DNA of 64,000 nt. Source: Geobacillus subterraneus (lineage in GTDB: Bacteria > Bacillota > Bacilli > Bacillales > Anoxybacillaceae). A program made the translations under genes and the position numbers. Shown here piece by piece: positions 1 to 10,970 of this stretch. The DNA lies in the NCBI RefSeq assembly GCF_001618685.1, contig NZ_CP014342.1:1922001-1986000 (forward strand), read 5' to 3'. The notes under the pieces were generated by a model, which was given only the letters and a program-made list of their open reading frames with translations, was not told the DNA's origin and did not search any database. Each line of letters begins with the position of its first letter. The first letter of the stretch is position 1.

Positions 1-506
1 TGCATGATGGACATCGCCTGCTGGCTGACTGGGAGCGGCGTGGAATGGTGCAGACAATGATAACCCAAAACGTCGATGGTTTTCACCAACAAGCCGGCAG
101 CCGACGCGTCATCGAACTGCATGGCTCACTGCGCACCGTCCATTGCCAACAGTGCGGGCAGAAACAGCCGAGCCGCGTCTATTTGCGCGGTGTATTGGCG
201 TGTGAATGCGGTGGTGTTTTACGCCCATCGGTCGTGCTGTTTGGCGAACCGCTGCCTGAAAGAGCCATCACCCAAGCATGGGAGGCGGCCCGCCAGGCGG
301 ACTTGTTCCTTGTGCTCGGCTCATCCTTGCAAGTATCGCCGGCGAATCAGCTGCCGCTTGTCGCCAAGCGAAATGGCGCCAAATTCGTCATCATTAATTG
401 GGAGCCGACGGAACTCGATGATCTTGCTGATGCCGTCATCCATCAACGAAAAATTGGCGAAGTGCTGAAAGAACTTGATGAACAGCTGACGGGGGGAGCA
501 CAATGA
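1..506 (+). CDS. Sirtuin (Sir2-family NAD-dependent deacylase), 5' end outside window
   Basis: NAD-dependent protein lysine deacylase, cytoplasmic. The frame is open from position 3, so this is the C-terminal part of a gene that begins upstream; the ATG at 45 is internal. Visible sirtuin motifs are TQNVDGFHQQAG (NAD/substrate pocket), ELHG with the catalytic His, a Cys pair CQQC followed by CEC (zinc tetrad with one odd spacing), VVLFGE, and GSSLQVSP. The stop overlaps the next start by four bases (ATGA), so the two genes are translationally coupled. The partner is a fructosamine-kinase-like protein, which suggests a shared protein-repair theme, but that is inference. Family assignment is secure; the substrate is not known. 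Confidence 0.93.
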   Translation, partial: HDGHRLLADWERRGMVQTMITQNVDGFHQQAGSRRVIELHGSLRTVHCQQCGQKQPSRVYLRGVLACECGGVLRPSVVLFGEPLPERAITQAWEAARQADLFLVLGSSLQVSPANQLPLVAKRNGAKFVIINWEPTELDDLADAVIHQRKIGEVLKELDEQLTGGAQ

Positions 507-1375
507 ACCGGGAAGCGATGCTGCAAGAGGCGCTTCGCTCGATCGGCGATGATTCACGAATCCGCCATTGGCGCCGAGTATCAGGCGGCGACATCAATGA
601 CGCCTACCGCGTCCAAAGCGGCAAGCAAACGTATTTCATCAAAATGCAACCCTTCCCACCAGCCGGCTTTTTCACCGCCGAACAGGCAGGATTGAACTTG
701 ATCAAGCAGGCGAAGGCGATCCGTGTTCCAAACGTCTTCGGCACGGGAGAGGCGGACGGATGCGGTTGGCTTGTCCTCGAGTGGATCGAAGGAACGGAAA
801 CGGCGCAGACGGCTGAACAGCTCGGGCACGATCTCGCCCGCCTCCATCAATGCCGCGGCCCGGCATTTGGACTCGATCGAGATACATATATTGGGACGCT
901 GCCGCAGCGAAACGGCTGGTACGGCCGCTGGCTCGACTATTACCGCGATGCCCGCCTTGTGCCGCAAATGAGACGGGCAGTGGCAAACGGCCTCCTGCCC
1001 GCCGAGCGGCAACGGCGGCTTGAGCGGCTGCTCGAGCGGCTTGACCGCTGGATTCCAAACGATTGTTTTCCGTCGCTGTTGCACGGCGACTTATGGAGCG
1101 GCAACTGGCTCCCTGGCCCCGACGGCGTCCCGTATGTGATCGACCCGTCCGTTGTTTATGGCCATTACGAATTTGAAATCGCGTTTACCGAACTGTTTGG
1201 CAGTTTTCCGGCCCGATTTTATGCGAGCTATCAAGAGCTGATGCCGCTCTCAGCTGATTATCATGACCGAAAGCCGATTTACCAGCTGTTTTATTTACTT
1301 GTACACTTGAACCTGTTTGGCGAAGTGTATGGCGGCTCGGTCGACCGTGTGCTCGAGCGTTACGCGTGGGAGTAA
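503..1375 (+). CDS. Fructosamine/ketosamine-3-kinase family protein (APH-like fold)
   Basis: 290 residues, the usual length for the fructosamine kinase family, which phosphorylates sugar adducts on amines so that they fall off (deglycation). The APH-type catalytic loop HGDLWSGN is at about residues 194-201 and the metal-binding IDP at about 213-215. An N-terminal lobe contains the SGGDINDAYRV glycine-rich strand and FIKM, whose Lys should bind ATP. The start is the ATG overlapping the sirtuin stop, so both genes are one transcript. An aminoglycoside phosphotransferase is less likely, because HGDLWSGN and the C-terminal YGHYEFEIAF segment are fructosamine-kinase-like. Confidence 0.88.
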   Translation: MNREAMLQEALRSIGDDSRIRHWRRVSGGDINDAYRVQSGKQTYFIKMQPFPPAGFFTAEQAGLNLIKQAKAIRVPNVFGTGEADGCGWLVLEWIEGTETAQTAEQLGHDLARLHQCRGPAFGLDRDTYIGTLPQRNGWYGRWLDYYRDARLVPQMRRAVANGLLPAERQRRLERLLERLDRWIPNDCFPSLLHGDLWSGNWLPGPDGVPYVIDPSVVYGHYEFEIAFTELFGSFPARFYASYQELMPLSADYHDRKPIYQLFYLLVHLNLFGEVYGGSVDRVLERYAWE

Positions 1376-1400
1376 CCTCCCCCCGGCTCCTCGATCTTGA

Positions 1401-1736
1401 CATCCGACGCACAGTTCTGTCGATTATTGGGTCGACGATCCGACATCCAAAGACTACAACCGCTGGATCTATTACCGCGGCAACCCGCATCGGCGCTGGA
1501 AATCGTTTGAACGCCTCACCCACCCGCTTTATAAATATGCCGTTGTCGTCCGCTACAACGACAACCCGATCGTGAAAGGGAAAGGAAGCGCCATCTTTCT
1601 GCACATCTGGCCGCGCCCTTCCGGTTATACGCTCGGCTGCATCGCGATGGCCGAAAAAGATCTCTTACTCGTCATCAAACGGCTTGACGCCAAAAAGAAG
1701 CCCGTCATTCTCATCAGCGAACAACGAAAACTATGA
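1401..1736 (+). pseudogene. L,D-transpeptidase (YkuD-like) C-terminal remnant
   Basis: A frame open from 1401 to a TGA at 1734-1736 encodes a peptide with no usable start codon. It reads WVDDPTSKDYN near its start, then VVVRYNDNPIVKGKGSAIFL, then HIWPRPSGYTLGCIAM. These are hallmarks of the YkuD-type L,D-transpeptidase family, including the catalytic Cys in the TLGC context and the preceding His. The N-terminal half is missing and the piece starts 25 bp after the kinase stop. I read it as a decayed or truncated gene. It would be refuted by a sequencing error that hides a full upstream frame. Confidence 0.72.
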
Positions 1737-1748
1737 ATCAGATGCAAA

Positions 1749-1781
1749 AAAACAAGCCCGCTGCCTCCTGCGGGCCTATTT
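1749..1781. terminator. Bidirectional rho-independent terminator
   Basis: GCCCGC (1756-1761) pairs with GCGGGC (1770-1775). An A-run lies on the left and TATTTTGT on the right, so the hairpin can stop transcription from either side. The minus-strand version (T-run at 1746-1752) follows the stop of the membrane protein gene directly. Confidence 0.75.
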
Positions 1782-3869
1782 TGTGCTAATCGCCTCAAGC
1801 AGCGCATCGCCATGTTGACTGACGCGCACATAAGCGAAACGGGCGTCTTCCTGCCGCTTTATTCCCGTTTTTTCCGGCACGAAATACGACTCAATCCCGT
1901 ATACGACTTGCGTACCATAAAAAGTGCCGTTAATCAAAATATCCCCTTGTTGCCGCGTAAATCCGGGCCATTTTTCTCCATTCACGGCGTACACCCCAGC
2001 AAAGCGATGCACCCCATCCGGTCCCTTTCGCAGCGCAACTTTCACCTTGCCGCTTCCATCCAACGACCGAATCGTAGAAATGTCATAGCGAAGCTGAATA
2101 TAGTCCCCTTGCAGCACCGAACGCGGATCCACCGGCTCAAGTTCCAACTTTACCACATCACCATACCGCAACAAGCGCTCCTTTTGCCATATCGTATACC
2201 CTACAAAAACAAATTGAACGGCGACAACAAGCAGAACAAAAAATGAAACGCCCCGGCGCCAGCGCACTCCTTCCGATAACGTGAGCCGATTCCGTTTTTC
2301 CAACCAGACGGCCCAAGCAAGCAGCATAACCCCAGCAGCCAGCAAACTGACCGATTTATGAAGCAAATTCCATGCGAGTTCATAATATTTCAGCACGAAA
2401 TATAGCCCTAAATATCCCCAGGCAATCTTTCGCTCCCGGCGCCGCCGTTGAAATAAGAAAAACGCGAGAGCGGCCACCATAGCAAGATTGGCAGCTATAT
2501 ACATCCCGTCGGCGGCGAACACATCAACGCTTGTCGCAATCCCGAGCGCACCTAGCGCCAGTACGAGCGGGGTGAGAGCTGTCCTCCCGCTCCATCGGCC
2601 GTATGCGTACAAACCGCCGTTCAACGCAGCAAGCGCCAGCAGCACAAACCGTCCATCTTCAACAGCCGGATCGAGCGCCGCCGACAAGTAAAGCGTCAAC
2701 GCCACCGTCGTCAGCCGGTGCACCCCGCGATCGGCGGAGCGGACCAGTCCGATCGCCAACACGGCCGCATAAAGAAACAGCACAGCCGCCGATAGTTCCC
2801 AGGCTACCGTTAACCCGAGCCCGTAACCGACTGCGAGCAGCGTATAGCGGACAACGGCGTTCCACCGCCGGCCAAGCCAGGCAGGAAGGACGAATCCGAA
2901 GACCGCGGCGAAAAAGAGCACGTACGGCGACCATGACTCTGCCCAAAGGAGATACAAGCCGAGCAAACTCGCCGTCGCCAATGCCGAGGCCGCAAGCGTA
3001 ATCACCGCTTGAAACGCTGTCAAAGCCCATGTCCCAGTCCGCGTCCCCGCCGAAAACACCCCCGTCCGCCGCAGAAGCATGATCCCACCATACAGAATCA
3101 CCCCTGCCGCTGCAAGCCCAATGAAAAGCATCCATGTTTCAAAATGATCAACAAGGAGACGAATATATTGAATCAACAAAAACAAGCCGGCAAATAAACT
3201 TGTCAGCAACGCATATGACCGTTGCTTTGTGACTGCGAAAAAGTAATATAGCAACCCGGCAAACAGCGCTGCATACACGTATGGCCACCAGACATCACGC
3301 TCATACGAAAAACCAGTTACACTGATCACGAGCAGCCAACCGTGCATGGCTGCGTAAGCGAGATGAGCTGCCCACGGGGAACGGCTGAGGCCAAAGATCG
3401 CACCGTTCACAGCCGCAAACAACAACAGCCGGCCAAACGACGCCCATTCCGCCCACTCGATATGGTAAGCGGAAGGAAAGTAATAAAACCAGCAGGTGAG
3501 TTGCAGCAGCACGACAGCGATGACCGAAAGCGCGGGATCTTTCGTCAGCCGCGCCAGCAACGCCGTCGGCACAAGCCAAACGAGAAACAGCCAATAGCTG
3601 TCAGCGTGGGAATTGTAAATTTGCCCAAGCAATGCCAAGGAGATGCCAAATGACAACACTCCGCCAATAAACAGCCATCGCCTTACAAAATGATGACGCC
3701 CTGCCAATGCTGCGGCGGTCCCATAAAACACCGCCATCACTCCGATGCTCGTTCCCGCTTTCGCTTCCCTCCCCATCTCCGGCCAATTGGCCGCAAAAAA
3801 GTAAACAATACCGGCAATCATGCATAAAAGCGCCAACATGTACCCCGTCTTCACAATACGGGTAACCAC
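1776..3869 (-). CDS. Large integral membrane protein, DUF2157 plus C-terminal GDYXXLXY domain
   Basis: About 697 residues when started at GTG 3869, which has GGGGAG six bases upstream; an ATG at 3914 lacks a good RBS. The N-terminal third matches the DUF2157 pattern (AANWPEMGREAKAG, then repeated hydrophobic segments). About 16 or more membrane spans follow. The C-terminal extracytoplasmic domain contains VLQGDYIQLRY, the signature that names the GDYXXLXY family. Function is unknown for both families. It stands alone on the minus strand between two terminators. No catalytic residues can be recognised, so no activity is proposed. Confidence 0.85.
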   Translation of the reverse strand: MVTRIVKTGYMLALLCMIAGIVYFFAANWPEMGREAKAGTSIGVMAVFYGTAAALAGRHHFVRRWLFIGGVLSFGISLALLGQIYNSHADSYWLFLVWLVPTALLARLTKDPALSVIAVVLLQLTCWFYYFPSAYHIEWAEWASFGRLLLFAAVNGAIFGLSRSPWAAHLAYAAMHGWLLVISVTGFSYERDVWWPYVYAALFAGLLYYFFAVTKQRSYALLTSLFAGLFLLIQYIRLLVDHFETWMLFIGLAAAGVILYGGIMLLRRTGVFSAGTRTGTWALTAFQAVITLAASALATASLLGLYLLWAESWSPYVLFFAAVFGFVLPAWLGRRWNAVVRYTLLAVGYGLGLTVAWELSAAVLFLYAAVLAIGLVRSADRGVHRLTTVALTLYLSAALDPAVEDGRFVLLALAALNGGLYAYGRWSGRTALTPLVLALGALGIATSVDVFAADGMYIAANLAMVAALAFFLFQRRRRERKIAWGYLGLYFVLKYYELAWNLLHKSVSLLAAGVMLLAWAVWLEKRNRLTLSEGVRWRRGVSFFVLLVVAVQFVFVGYTIWQKERLLRYGDVVKLELEPVDPRSVLQGDYIQLRYDISTIRSLDGSGKVKVALRKGPDGVHRFAGVYAVNGEKWPGFTRQQGDILINGTFYGTQVVYGIESYFVPEKTGIKRQEDARFAYVRVSQHGDALLEAISTK

Positions 3870-3974
3870 TCGCCTCTCCCCTTTGTATGTTCTTTTTTTA
3901 TTCGTATGCAACAAAAGATGATCTAGAATGCCAGCAGAAAACGATTATGTTCCAATCATCAGCCGTCTTTCCAA

Positions 3975-3998
3975 CTAAAAAACGGCGGATGCCCGCCC
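3975..3998 (-). terminator. Rho-independent terminator after PAP2 gene
   Basis: On the minus strand GGCGG (3993-3997) and CCGCC (3984-3988) form a stem with loop GCAT, followed by GTTTTTTAG. It lies 18 bp past the PAP2 stop. Confidence 0.8.
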
Positions 3999-4015
3999 TG
4001 TTTCTCGCCTGCAGG

Positions 4016-4618
4016 CTACGGACGCTCAAGCCGCCGGAGCATTATGCGGTAAAGGGCGAGGCAAGCGGATAAATAAGCAGTCCCAAGCACAAACCCGCCG
4101 AGCACATCGGACGGATAATGCACTTGCAAGCTTAACCGACTCAAGCCGGTGAAGAGAGCCAGCACTGCAAACACGCTGTAAATGGCCGCCCGCTCTCCTC
4201 GCTTTGTGCGCGTTTGCGCCAAAAAATACGCCAAAAGCAGCAAGTAAATCGTCCCAATCATCGCATGACCGCTCGGAAAGCTGAACCCTTCGACCCCAGC
4301 ATACGGGGGACGTTCCCGCCCGACAGCGTGCTTGATCCATTCATTGATGCCATACCCTCCGCCAACGGCAACAACGACAAGCAGCATCCCATATACATCG
4401 CGGCGGAAAAACCATAAGCTGATGACGAGCATCACACGAACGATGCCAATGGTTTTCCCATTGCCGAGAAACGTAAACGGATCGAGCCATTGCCATGAAG
4501 CAAACAACTGCAGCCCGCCTTCGTCAGCCGCCTTTGTCAGCCCGGCCGCCACGCTTACCCAAACAAACAAAAAAAGGACCGCACCGGCAGCCGCTATCAT
4601 CCATAATGGTCGATTCAC
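4016..4618 (-). CDS. PAP2-family membrane phosphatase
   Basis: 200 residues with five or six membrane spans. The three phosphatase motifs are all present in order: KHAVGRERPP (about residues 92-101), PSGHAM (about 114-119) and SRLSLQVHYPSDVLGG (about 161-176), with the catalytic His in the third. The family removes phosphate from lipid pyrophosphates such as undecaprenyl pyrophosphate or from phosphatidate; this member cannot be assigned a substrate from sequence. It starts at ATG 4618 preceded by AAAGGAGGA and is a single-gene unit with its own terminator. Confidence 0.92.
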   Translation of the reverse strand: MNRPLWMIAAAGAVLFLFVWVSVAAGLTKAADEGGLQLFASWQWLDPFTFLGNGKTIGIVRVMLVISLWFFRRDVYGMLLVVVAVGGGYGINEWIKHAVGRERPPYAGVEGFSFPSGHAMIGTIYLLLLAYFLAQTRTKRGERAAIYSVFAVLALFTGLSRLSLQVHYPSDVLGGFVLGTAYLSACLALYRIMLRRLERP

Positions 4619-4667
4619 TCTGATTCCTCCTCCTTTGTTCTTCCTTTACTTATTTTTGCAAACCAAT

Positions 4668-4710
4668 AAAAAATCCTCCTTAAAAAGCAGCGCTTTTTAA
4701 GGAGGAATCC
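4668..4710 (-). terminator. Strong terminator of the glutamate synthase operon
   Basis: A perfect 15-bp stem (4674-4688 with 4692-4706) and a 3-base loop; the minus-strand copy is followed by TTTTTTATTG. It starts just past the gltD stop. Confidence 0.92.
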
Positions 4711-4714
4711 ACCA

Positions 4715-6199
4715 TTACGACGGCAGCTTCGTCTCTCCCATCAGGAACCGGTCCACTTCACGGGCCGCCCCCCGGCCCTCGTGGATCGCCCAAACGATCA
4801 GGCTTTGGCCGCGGCGGGCGTCGCCGGCCGCAAACACGCCTTCAATGTTTGTCGTATATTTGCCGTACGGAGCCTTCACCTTATTGTTGACTGTTTCCAC
4901 GCCGAACTGCTTCAACACCGGCTGCTCAGGCCCTTCGAAGCCAATGGCGATGAAAACAAGGTCGCACGGCCACACTTGTTCTGTCCCCGGAATTTCGTGA
5001 AAGATGGCTTTGCCGTTTTCATCGACGGTTTTTTCCATTTGGATCGTATGCAGTTCTTTCACCCGGCCATACTCATCGCCAACGATTTTTTTCGTCTGGA
5101 TGCAATATTGACGCGGATCCGCGCCGAACTTTGCTTTCGCTTCTTCGTATGCATAATCAAGCGTAAAGACGAGCGGGTATTGCGGCCACGGATTGCTGTC
5201 TAGACGCTTGTCCGGAAGAGCCGGATGTTTGCCAAACTGGACAACGCTTTTACAGCCTTGCCGCAGCGCGGTCGCTACACAGTCAGCCCCCGTATCGCCG
5301 CCGCCGATGACGATGACATGTTTATCTTTGGCATCAATAAACTGTCCATCGGCAAAATTCGAATCGAGCAAACTTTTCGTCACCCCGGTTAAATAATCCA
5401 TGGCAAAATGGACGCCCTCAAGCTCCCGCCCCTCAATAACCAAGTCGCGCTGCTTTTGCGCTCCGACGCATAAAACAACCGCATCATACTCAGCACGCAG
5501 CTCGTCGGCCGTGATGTCCTTGCCGACTTCCGTGTTCGTAATAAACGTAACACCTTCTTCCTCAAGCAAACGGACGCGACGTTCGACGATTTCTTTTTCC
5601 AATTTCATATTCGGAATGCCGTACATCAACAAACCGCCGATGCGATCGGCCCGCTCGTACACCGTCACCGAATGGCCGGCTTGGTTGAGCTGATCGGCAC
5701 AGGCGAGCCCAGCCGGACCGGAGCCGACGATGGCCACTTTTTTCCCGGTGCGCGCTTTCGGGATACGCGGTTTCACCCATCCTTCGGCAAACCCTTTATC
5801 AATGATGGCCCGTTCGATCCCTTTAATCGCCACTGCCGGATCGGAAATCGCCACCGTACACGAGCCTTCACACGGTGCCGGACAGACGCGGCCTGTAAAT
5901 TCCGGGAAGTTGTTCGTTTTCAAAAGCCGATCAAGCGCTTCTTTCCAACGGCCGCGGTACACTAAATCATTCCATTCCGGAATTAAGTTGTGCACCGGGC
6001 AACCGGAGGTGAGGCCGTTCAGCTCCAATCCCATATGACAAAACGGCGTGCCGCAATCCATACAGCGAGCCCCTTGGCGCGCCAGCACCTCCTCGGAAAA
6101 CGGCTGTGCATATTCTTTCCAATCGTCAAGACGGGAAAGCGGGTCACGCTTTTTCTCTTCCTCGCGAGCATATTCCATAAATCCTGTTGTTTTTCCCAC
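4715..6199 (-). CDS. gltD: Glutamate synthase (NADPH), small subunit
   Basis: 494 residues, close to the 493-495 of Bacillus homologues, if started at GTG 6199 ([10 protein letters not shown]), which has AAGGAGGGG upstream; the longer open frame to 6304 has no support. An N-terminal domain with Cys-rich motifs ([26 protein letters not shown]) should hold the [4Fe-4S] clusters. The FAD site [13 protein letters not shown] and the NADPH site GGGDTGADC follow. It feeds electrons from NADPH to the large subunit to turn glutamine and 2-oxoglutarate into two glutamates. It is transcribed after gltB with a structured 141-bp gap. In B. subtilis nomenclature this subunit is called GltB. Confidence 0.97.
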   Translation of the reverse strand: MGKTTGFMEYAREEEKKRDPLSRLDDWKEYAQPFSEEVLARQGARCMDCGTPFCHMGLELNGLTSGCPVHNLIPEWNDLVYRGRWKEALDRLLKTNNFPEFTGRVCPAPCEGSCTVAISDPAVAIKGIERAIIDKGFAEGWVKPRIPKARTGKKVAIVGSGPAGLACADQLNQAGHSVTVYERADRIGGLLMYGIPNMKLEKEIVERRVRLLEEEGVTFITNTEVGKDITADELRAEYDAVVLCVGAQKQRDLVIEGRELEGVHFAMDYLTGVTKSLLDSNFADGQFIDAKDKHVIVIGGGDTGADCVATALRQGCKSVVQFGKHPALPDKRLDSNPWPQYPLVFTLDYAYEEAKAKFGADPRQYCIQTKKIVGDEYGRVKELHTIQMEKTVDENGKAIFHEIPGTEQVWPCDLVFIAIGFEGPEQPVLKQFGVETVNNKVKAPYGKYTTNIEGVFAAGDARRGQSLIVWAIHEGRGAAREVDRFLMGETKLPS

Positions 6200-6271
6200 G
6201 ATGGTTCCCCTCCTTCTTTCCGTACACGTCCTCTCTTCTCTCATGCGGCCTTCCCGCCTGTTTAGCCAGTC

Positions 6272-6301
6272 AAAAAGCGAGCCCCGCGCGGGCCGCGGGG
6301 C
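6272..6301 (-). terminator. Intra-operon hairpin between gltB and gltD, possible partial terminator
   Basis: On the minus strand an 8-bp GC stem (6294-6301 with 6281-6288) is followed by TCGCTTTTTG. It sits between the two glutamate synthase genes and could lower gltD expression relative to gltB. The T-tract is short, so read-through is expected. Confidence 0.6.
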
Positions 6302-6340
6302 CAAGGCGTCGCCATGTTGCAGCCGCCCAAAAGGGTGGCC

Positions 6341-9300
6341 TTATTTTGCGGCCACTTGCAGCACATGGGCGCTGGCGGCAGCCGCTTTTTTCCGTTTCGC
6401 CACCGTTTCAAACGCCGCCATGGCAGCTTCTTCATACGAAAGCCCGGACTGTTCAAGCATTTGAATCGTTTCAACCATCAGTTTGTAGTTGCGCGGAATC
6501 ACTTTGACAAACCGCTTTACATAGACGTCCCACTCGTCAAGCACTAACGCCGCCCGCTGGCTTCCCGTATAGCGGTAATGGTTTTCGATCATCCGACGCA
6601 CTGCCAGCATTTCTTGCTCGTCTTCGAGCTGTTCAAACGCGACGAGCTCTCGGTTGGCTGTTTGTTGCCAGCTGTCTTCATCAGCGAGAACGTAGGCGAT
6701 GCCCCCCGACATGCCGGCGGCAAAGTTTTTGCCGACCGAGCCGAGAATGACCACACGGCCGCCGGTCATATACTCACAGCCGTGGTCGCCGACGCCTTCG
6801 ACAACGGCATGGACACCGCTGTTGCGCACCGCAAACCGCTCGCCGGCGCGGCCGCGAATGTACGCCTCGCCGCTCGTCGCTCCGTAGAAGGCAACGTTGC
6901 CGATAATGACGTTGTCTGCCGACGCAAACGACGCCTCAAGCGGCGGACGGACGATCACCTTTCCGCCCGAGAGCCCTTTGCCGACGTAGTCGTTCGCGTC
7001 ACCGACAAGCTCGAGTGTCATTCCTTTCGGCGCAAACGCCGCAAAGCTTTGCCCGGCTGATCCGACAAAACGGAGGCGGATCGTATCTTCCGGCAGCCCT
7101 TCCTCGCCGTAGCGCTTCGAAATTTCGCTGCCGGTCATCGCCCCAACCGTGCGGTGAACGTTACGGATCGCGAGTTCGAGTTCAACCGGCTCTTGCCGCT
7201 CAAGCGCTGGCTGCACCGCCGGCAAAATTTCTGTATAGTCAAGCGTCGTTTCCAAACGATGGTTTTGTCCTTTGCCGCAAGTGCGCGGGCCATCGACTTG
7301 GTGCAGCAGGCGGGACAAGTCGAGATGTTTCGCTTTCCAGTGCGCTTTCGCCCGCTCGCTCACTTTCAGAATATCGACGCGGCCGACCATTTCATCGATC
7401 GTGCGGAAGCCGAGCTCAGCCATAATTTCACGCACTTCTTGGGCGACAAAGTACATGAAGTTGACAACATGTTCCGGCTCACCCGCAAACTTCTTGCGCA
7501 ATTCCGGATTTTGTGTCGCCACGCCGACTGGACACGTATCCAAATGGCAGACGCGCATCATGACACAGCCTAAAACGACGAGCGGTGCCGTCGCAAACCC
7601 GAATTCTTCGGCCCCAAACAGCGCAGCCATCACAACGTCACGGCCGGTCATGAGTTTGCCGTCCGTTTCTAGGACGACACGGTCGCGCAAGCCGTTGAGC
7701 ATCAGCGTTTGGTGCGTTTCCGCCAAACCAAGCTCCCACGGCAGGCCGGCATGTTTAATGCTCGTTTTCGGCGAAGCGCCCGTGCCGCCGTCATAACCGC
7801 TGATGACGATGACATCGGCGTTTCCTTTCGCTACCCCGGCAGCGATCGTGCCAACGCCCGCTTTCGCCACGAGCTTGACGCTAATGCGTGCGTCTTTGTT
7901 CGCATTTTTCAAATCATAAATCAACTGGGCCAAATCTTCGATCGAGTAAATGTCATGGTGCGGCGGCGGAGAAATGAGCTCCACCCCCGGCGTCGAGCCA
8001 CGCACTTTGCCGACCCATGGGTACACTTTGTTGGCCGGAAGCTGTCCGCCCTCGCCTGGTTTTGCCCCTTGGGCCATTTTAATTTGCAATTCGTCGGCGT
8101 TGACTAAATAATGACTTTTCACGCCAAAACGCCCGGAAGCGACTTGCTTGATCGCGCTGCGGCGCCAGTCGCCGTTTTCGTCCTTCACATAGCGAGCCGG
8201 GTCTTCCCCGCCTTCACCGCTGTTGCTTTTCCCGCCGATCCGGTTCATGGCAATCGCCAACGCCTCATGCGCCTCTTGGCTGATCGAGCCAAACGACATC
8301 GCTCCGGTTTTGAAGCGGCGGACGATCGACTCGACCGGCTCGACTTCGTCAATCGGCACCGGCGTCCGGTTCGGATCGAAGTCGAACAAGTTGCGCAAGA
8401 ACGTCAACTGTTCTTCATTGGCCAGTTTCGAATATTGCTTATAAAGATTGTAATCATTTTTCCGGCACGCCCATTGCAACAAATGGATCGTCTGCGGGTT
8501 GAACGCATGGTGTTCGCCGTTGCGCCGCCATTGCAGCTCGCTGCCGGTATCTAACACATCGTCTTCGTGACGGGCGCCAAATGCTGCTTCATGGCGCATT
8601 TTCGCTTCCTGCGCAATTTCGCCGAGCCCGATGCCGCTAATTTGCGACGCTGTGCCAGTGAAGTATTCATCGATGACCTCGTTGCTGATGCCGACCGCTT
8701 CAAAAATTTGGGCGCCGCGGTAGCTTTGCACGGTCGAAATCCCCATTTTCGACATCACTTTGACAACGCCGTCGACTGCCGCTTTCATATACGCCTTCAC
8801 CGCTTCACGGTACGACAAGGCGATCGTACCGTTTTCCGCTGCCTGACGGATCGTCTCGAGCGCCAAATACGGGTTGATGGCATCCGCGCCGTAGCCGATC
8901 AGCGCCGCAAAATGGTGCACTTCACGCGCTTCGCCGCTTTCAACAAGCAGGCTGACGTTCGTCCGTGTCCCGTTCCGGACGAGGTGCTGGTGAAGCCCAC
9001 TTACCGCAAGCAACACTGGAATCGCCACATGTGTTTCATCAACGCCGCGGTCGGACAGAACGAGAAGCGTCGCGCCGCTTTCAACCGCCTCATCCGCTTT
9101 GGCGAACAGCTCGTCAAGCGCTCGTTTCAAGTCATCCGTAAACAGCGTCGGCAGCACCGCGCACGAAAACTCTGGATACGGATTGGCTTTCAGAGCTGCC
9201 AGTTCCTCGTTTGTCAATAGCGGCGTCTCAAGGCGAATGCGCCGCGCTGCCTTGGCGTCCGGATGCAAAATATTCCCTTCTTTGCCGAGCAGCGTCATCG

Positions 9301-10900
9301 TTGACGTGACGACATACTCGCGAATTGCGTCAATCGGCGGGTTCGTGACTTGGGCAAACAGCTGCTTGAAGTAGTTAAACAAGCTTTGCGGCCGTTCCGA
9401 CAGCACCGCCAGCGGAGCGTCCATGCCCATCGCACCCGTCGGGTCTTTCCCTTCCGTCGCCATCGGCAAAATCATTTTTTCGACATCTTCGAACGTGTAG
9501 CCGAACGCTTTTTGCAACTTAATGAGCGATTTCGGCGCTTCAACCGTTTCCGGAACGTTGAAGTCGCCAAGCGTCACCATTTGCTCGTCAATCCATTGAC
9601 GGTACGGCTGTTGGCTCGCCATTTCTTCCTTAATTTCCTGATCAGAAATGATCCGCCCTTGCTCCAAATCAACAAGCAACATTTTCCCCGGGCTCAGCCG
9701 TTCTTTATATAAAATGTTGTTCGGGTCGACATCGATGACGCCGACTTCGGACGAGAAAATAATGTAGTCGTCTTTCGTCACGTAATAGCGGGCCGGACGC
9801 AAGCCGTTCCGGTCCAAAATGGCGCCGATTTGCCTGCCGTCGGTGAACGAAATCGCCGTCGGGCCGTCCCACGGCTCCATCAAACAGCTATGATACTCGT
9901 AAAACGCCTTTTTCGCGTCATCCATTTGTTCATCCCAAAACCACGGTTCCGGAATGAGCATCATCGCCACATGGGCCGGCTTCCGGCCAGCAAGAACGAA
10001 AAATTCAAACGCATTGTCCAAAATTGACGAATCGCTTCCGTTTGTATCTAAAATCGGCGTCACCTTTTCCAAATCGGCGCCGAACGCTTCCGAGACAAAT
10101 TGTTTCTCGCGCGCCGCCATCCAGTTGACGTTGCCGCGGAGCGTGTTGATCTCGCCGTTATGGATCAAATAACGGTTCGGATGAGCCCGCTCCCAGCTTG
10201 GGAACGTGTTCGTGCTGAAACGCGAGTGCACAAGGGCGAACGCCGAGCGGAACCGTTCATCCTGCAAATCCAAATAAAACGCATCAATTTGTTCCGGCGT
10301 CAAAAGCCCCTTATACACGATCGTCCGGCTCGAGAAGCTCGCCACATAGCACTCATTGTTTTCCACGCACTTTTCAAACTGTTTGCGAATGACATACAAT
10401 TTCCGTTCAAATGCCAGTTCTTCGGTAATGTCGTCGCTCGCAGCAACAAACACTTGGCGAATGAACGGTTTGCTTTGCCGCGCCAGTTTGCCAAGTTTGT
10501 TGTCGTCAACCGGCACCGTCCTCCAGCCGAGCAGCTGCTGTCCTTCCCGGGCGATGATTTCATTTACTTTTGCTTCATAATGCGCCCGTTTCTCTTCATT
10601 TTCCGGCAAAAAGAACATCCCGACCCCGTAGCGACCTTTTGCCGGCAAGTTCATTTCGCCGCACACCGCTTGAAAATACTCGTGCGGAATTTGCATCATA
10701 ATGCCCGCACCGTCGCCCGTTTCCGGATCGCTGCCTTGGCCGCCCCGGTGTTCAAGCTGGCGAAGCATATGGAGCGCTTTTTCAATAATGTCATGTGACG
10801 GTTTTCCTTTTAAATGAGCATAAAACCCGATCCCGCATGCATCATGTTCAAATTCCGGGCGATACAGCCCTTGTGCTTTCGGTAATCCGTAGTGTTTCAT
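6341..10900 (-). CDS. gltB: Glutamate synthase (NADPH), large subunit
   Basis: 1519 residues when started at ATG 10900 ([15 protein letters not shown]), with GGGAGGGGAAGG upstream; the frame is open to 10996 but without an RBS. A short propeptide precedes Cys22 (ACGIGF), the N-terminal nucleophile of the class II glutamine amidotransferase domain. The central and FMN-binding synthase domains follow ([21 protein letters not shown]), with the [3Fe-4S] cysteines in [17 protein letters not shown]. The C-terminal GXGXG beta-helix domain is also present. It releases ammonia from glutamine and channels it to 2-oxoglutarate. It is divergent from gltC, its likely activator. In B. subtilis it is named gltA. 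Confidence 0.97.
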   Translation of the reverse strand: MKHYGLPKAQGLYRPEFEHDACGIGFYAHLKGKPSHDIIEKALHMLRQLEHRGGQGSDPETGDGAGIMMQIPHEYFQAVCGEMNLPAKGRYGVGMFFLPENEEKRAHYEAKVNEIIAREGQQLLGWRTVPVDDNKLGKLARQSKPFIRQVFVAASDDITEELAFERKLYVIRKQFEKCVENNECYVASFSSRTIVYKGLLTPEQIDAFYLDLQDERFRSAFALVHSRFSTNTFPSWERAHPNRYLIHNGEINTLRGNVNWMAAREKQFVSEAFGADLEKVTPILDTNGSDSSILDNAFEFFVLAGRKPAHVAMMLIPEPWFWDEQMDDAKKAFYEYHSCLMEPWDGPTAISFTDGRQIGAILDRNGLRPARYYVTKDDYIIFSSEVGVIDVDPNNILYKERLSPGKMLLVDLEQGRIISDQEIKEEMASQQPYRQWIDEQMVTLGDFNVPETVEAPKSLIKLQKAFGYTFEDVEKMILPMATEGKDPTGAMGMDAPLAVLSERPQSLFNYFKQLFAQVTNPPIDAIREYVVTSTMTLLGKEGNILHPDAKAARRIRLETPLLTNEELAALKANPYPEFSCAVLPTLFTDDLKRALDELFAKADEAVESGATLLVLSDRGVDETHVAIPVLLAVSGLHQHLVRNGTRTNVSLLVESGEAREVHHFAALIGYGADAINPYLALETIRQAAENGTIALSYREAVKAYMKAAVDGVVKVMSKMGISTVQSYRGAQIFEAVGISNEVIDEYFTGTASQISGIGLGEIAQEAKMRHEAAFGARHEDDVLDTGSELQWRRNGEHHAFNPQTIHLLQWACRKNDYNLYKQYSKLANEEQLTFLRNLFDFDPNRTPVPIDEVEPVESIVRRFKTGAMSFGSISQEAHEALAIAMNRIGGKSNSGEGGEDPARYVKDENGDWRRSAIKQVASGRFGVKSHYLVNADELQIKMAQGAKPGEGGQLPANKVYPWVGKVRGSTPGVELISPPPHHDIYSIEDLAQLIYDLKNANKDARISVKLVAKAGVGTIAAGVAKGNADVIVISGYDGGTGASPKTSIKHAGLPWELGLAETHQTLMLNGLRDRVVLETDGKLMTGRDVVMAALFGAEEFGFATAPLVVLGCVMMRVCHLDTCPVGVATQNPELRKKFAGEPEHVVNFMYFVAQEVREIMAELGFRTIDEMVGRVDILKVSERAKAHWKAKHLDLSRLLHQVDGPRTCGKGQNHRLETTLDYTEILPAVQPALERQEPVELELAIRNVHRTVGAMTGSEISKRYGEEGLPEDTIRLRFVGSAGQSFAAFAPKGMTLELVGDANDYVGKGLSGGKVIVRPPLEASFASADNVIIGNVAFYGATSGEAYIRGRAGERFAVRNSGVHAVVEGVGDHGCEYMTGGRVVILGSVGKNFAAGMSGGIAYVLADEDSWQQTANRELVAFEQLEDEQEMLAVRRMIENHYRYTGSQRAALVLDEWDVYVKRFVKVIPRNYKLMVETIQMLEQSGLSYEEAAMAAFETVAKRKKAAAASAHVLQVAAK

Positions 10901-10939
10901 GCTGCCTTCCCCTCCCGTTCCGAATTGTCTGTAATATTT

Positions 10940-10968
10940 ATTGTAGTTTTCAAAATTAATATAAACAA
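10940..10968 (-). promoter_or_regulatory. Candidate gltB promoter
   Basis: On the minus strand TTGTTT (10963-10968) and TACAAT (10940-10945) are spaced by 17 bp, about 40 bp upstream of the gltB start. The -35 is weak, as expected for an activator-dependent promoter. Confidence 0.45.
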
Positions 10969-10970
10969 TA

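Noticed and set aside
4715-6304. N-terminal extension of GltD to 6304
   Set aside because: The extension is basic and low-complexity, lacks an RBS, and the GTG at 6199 gives the family length.
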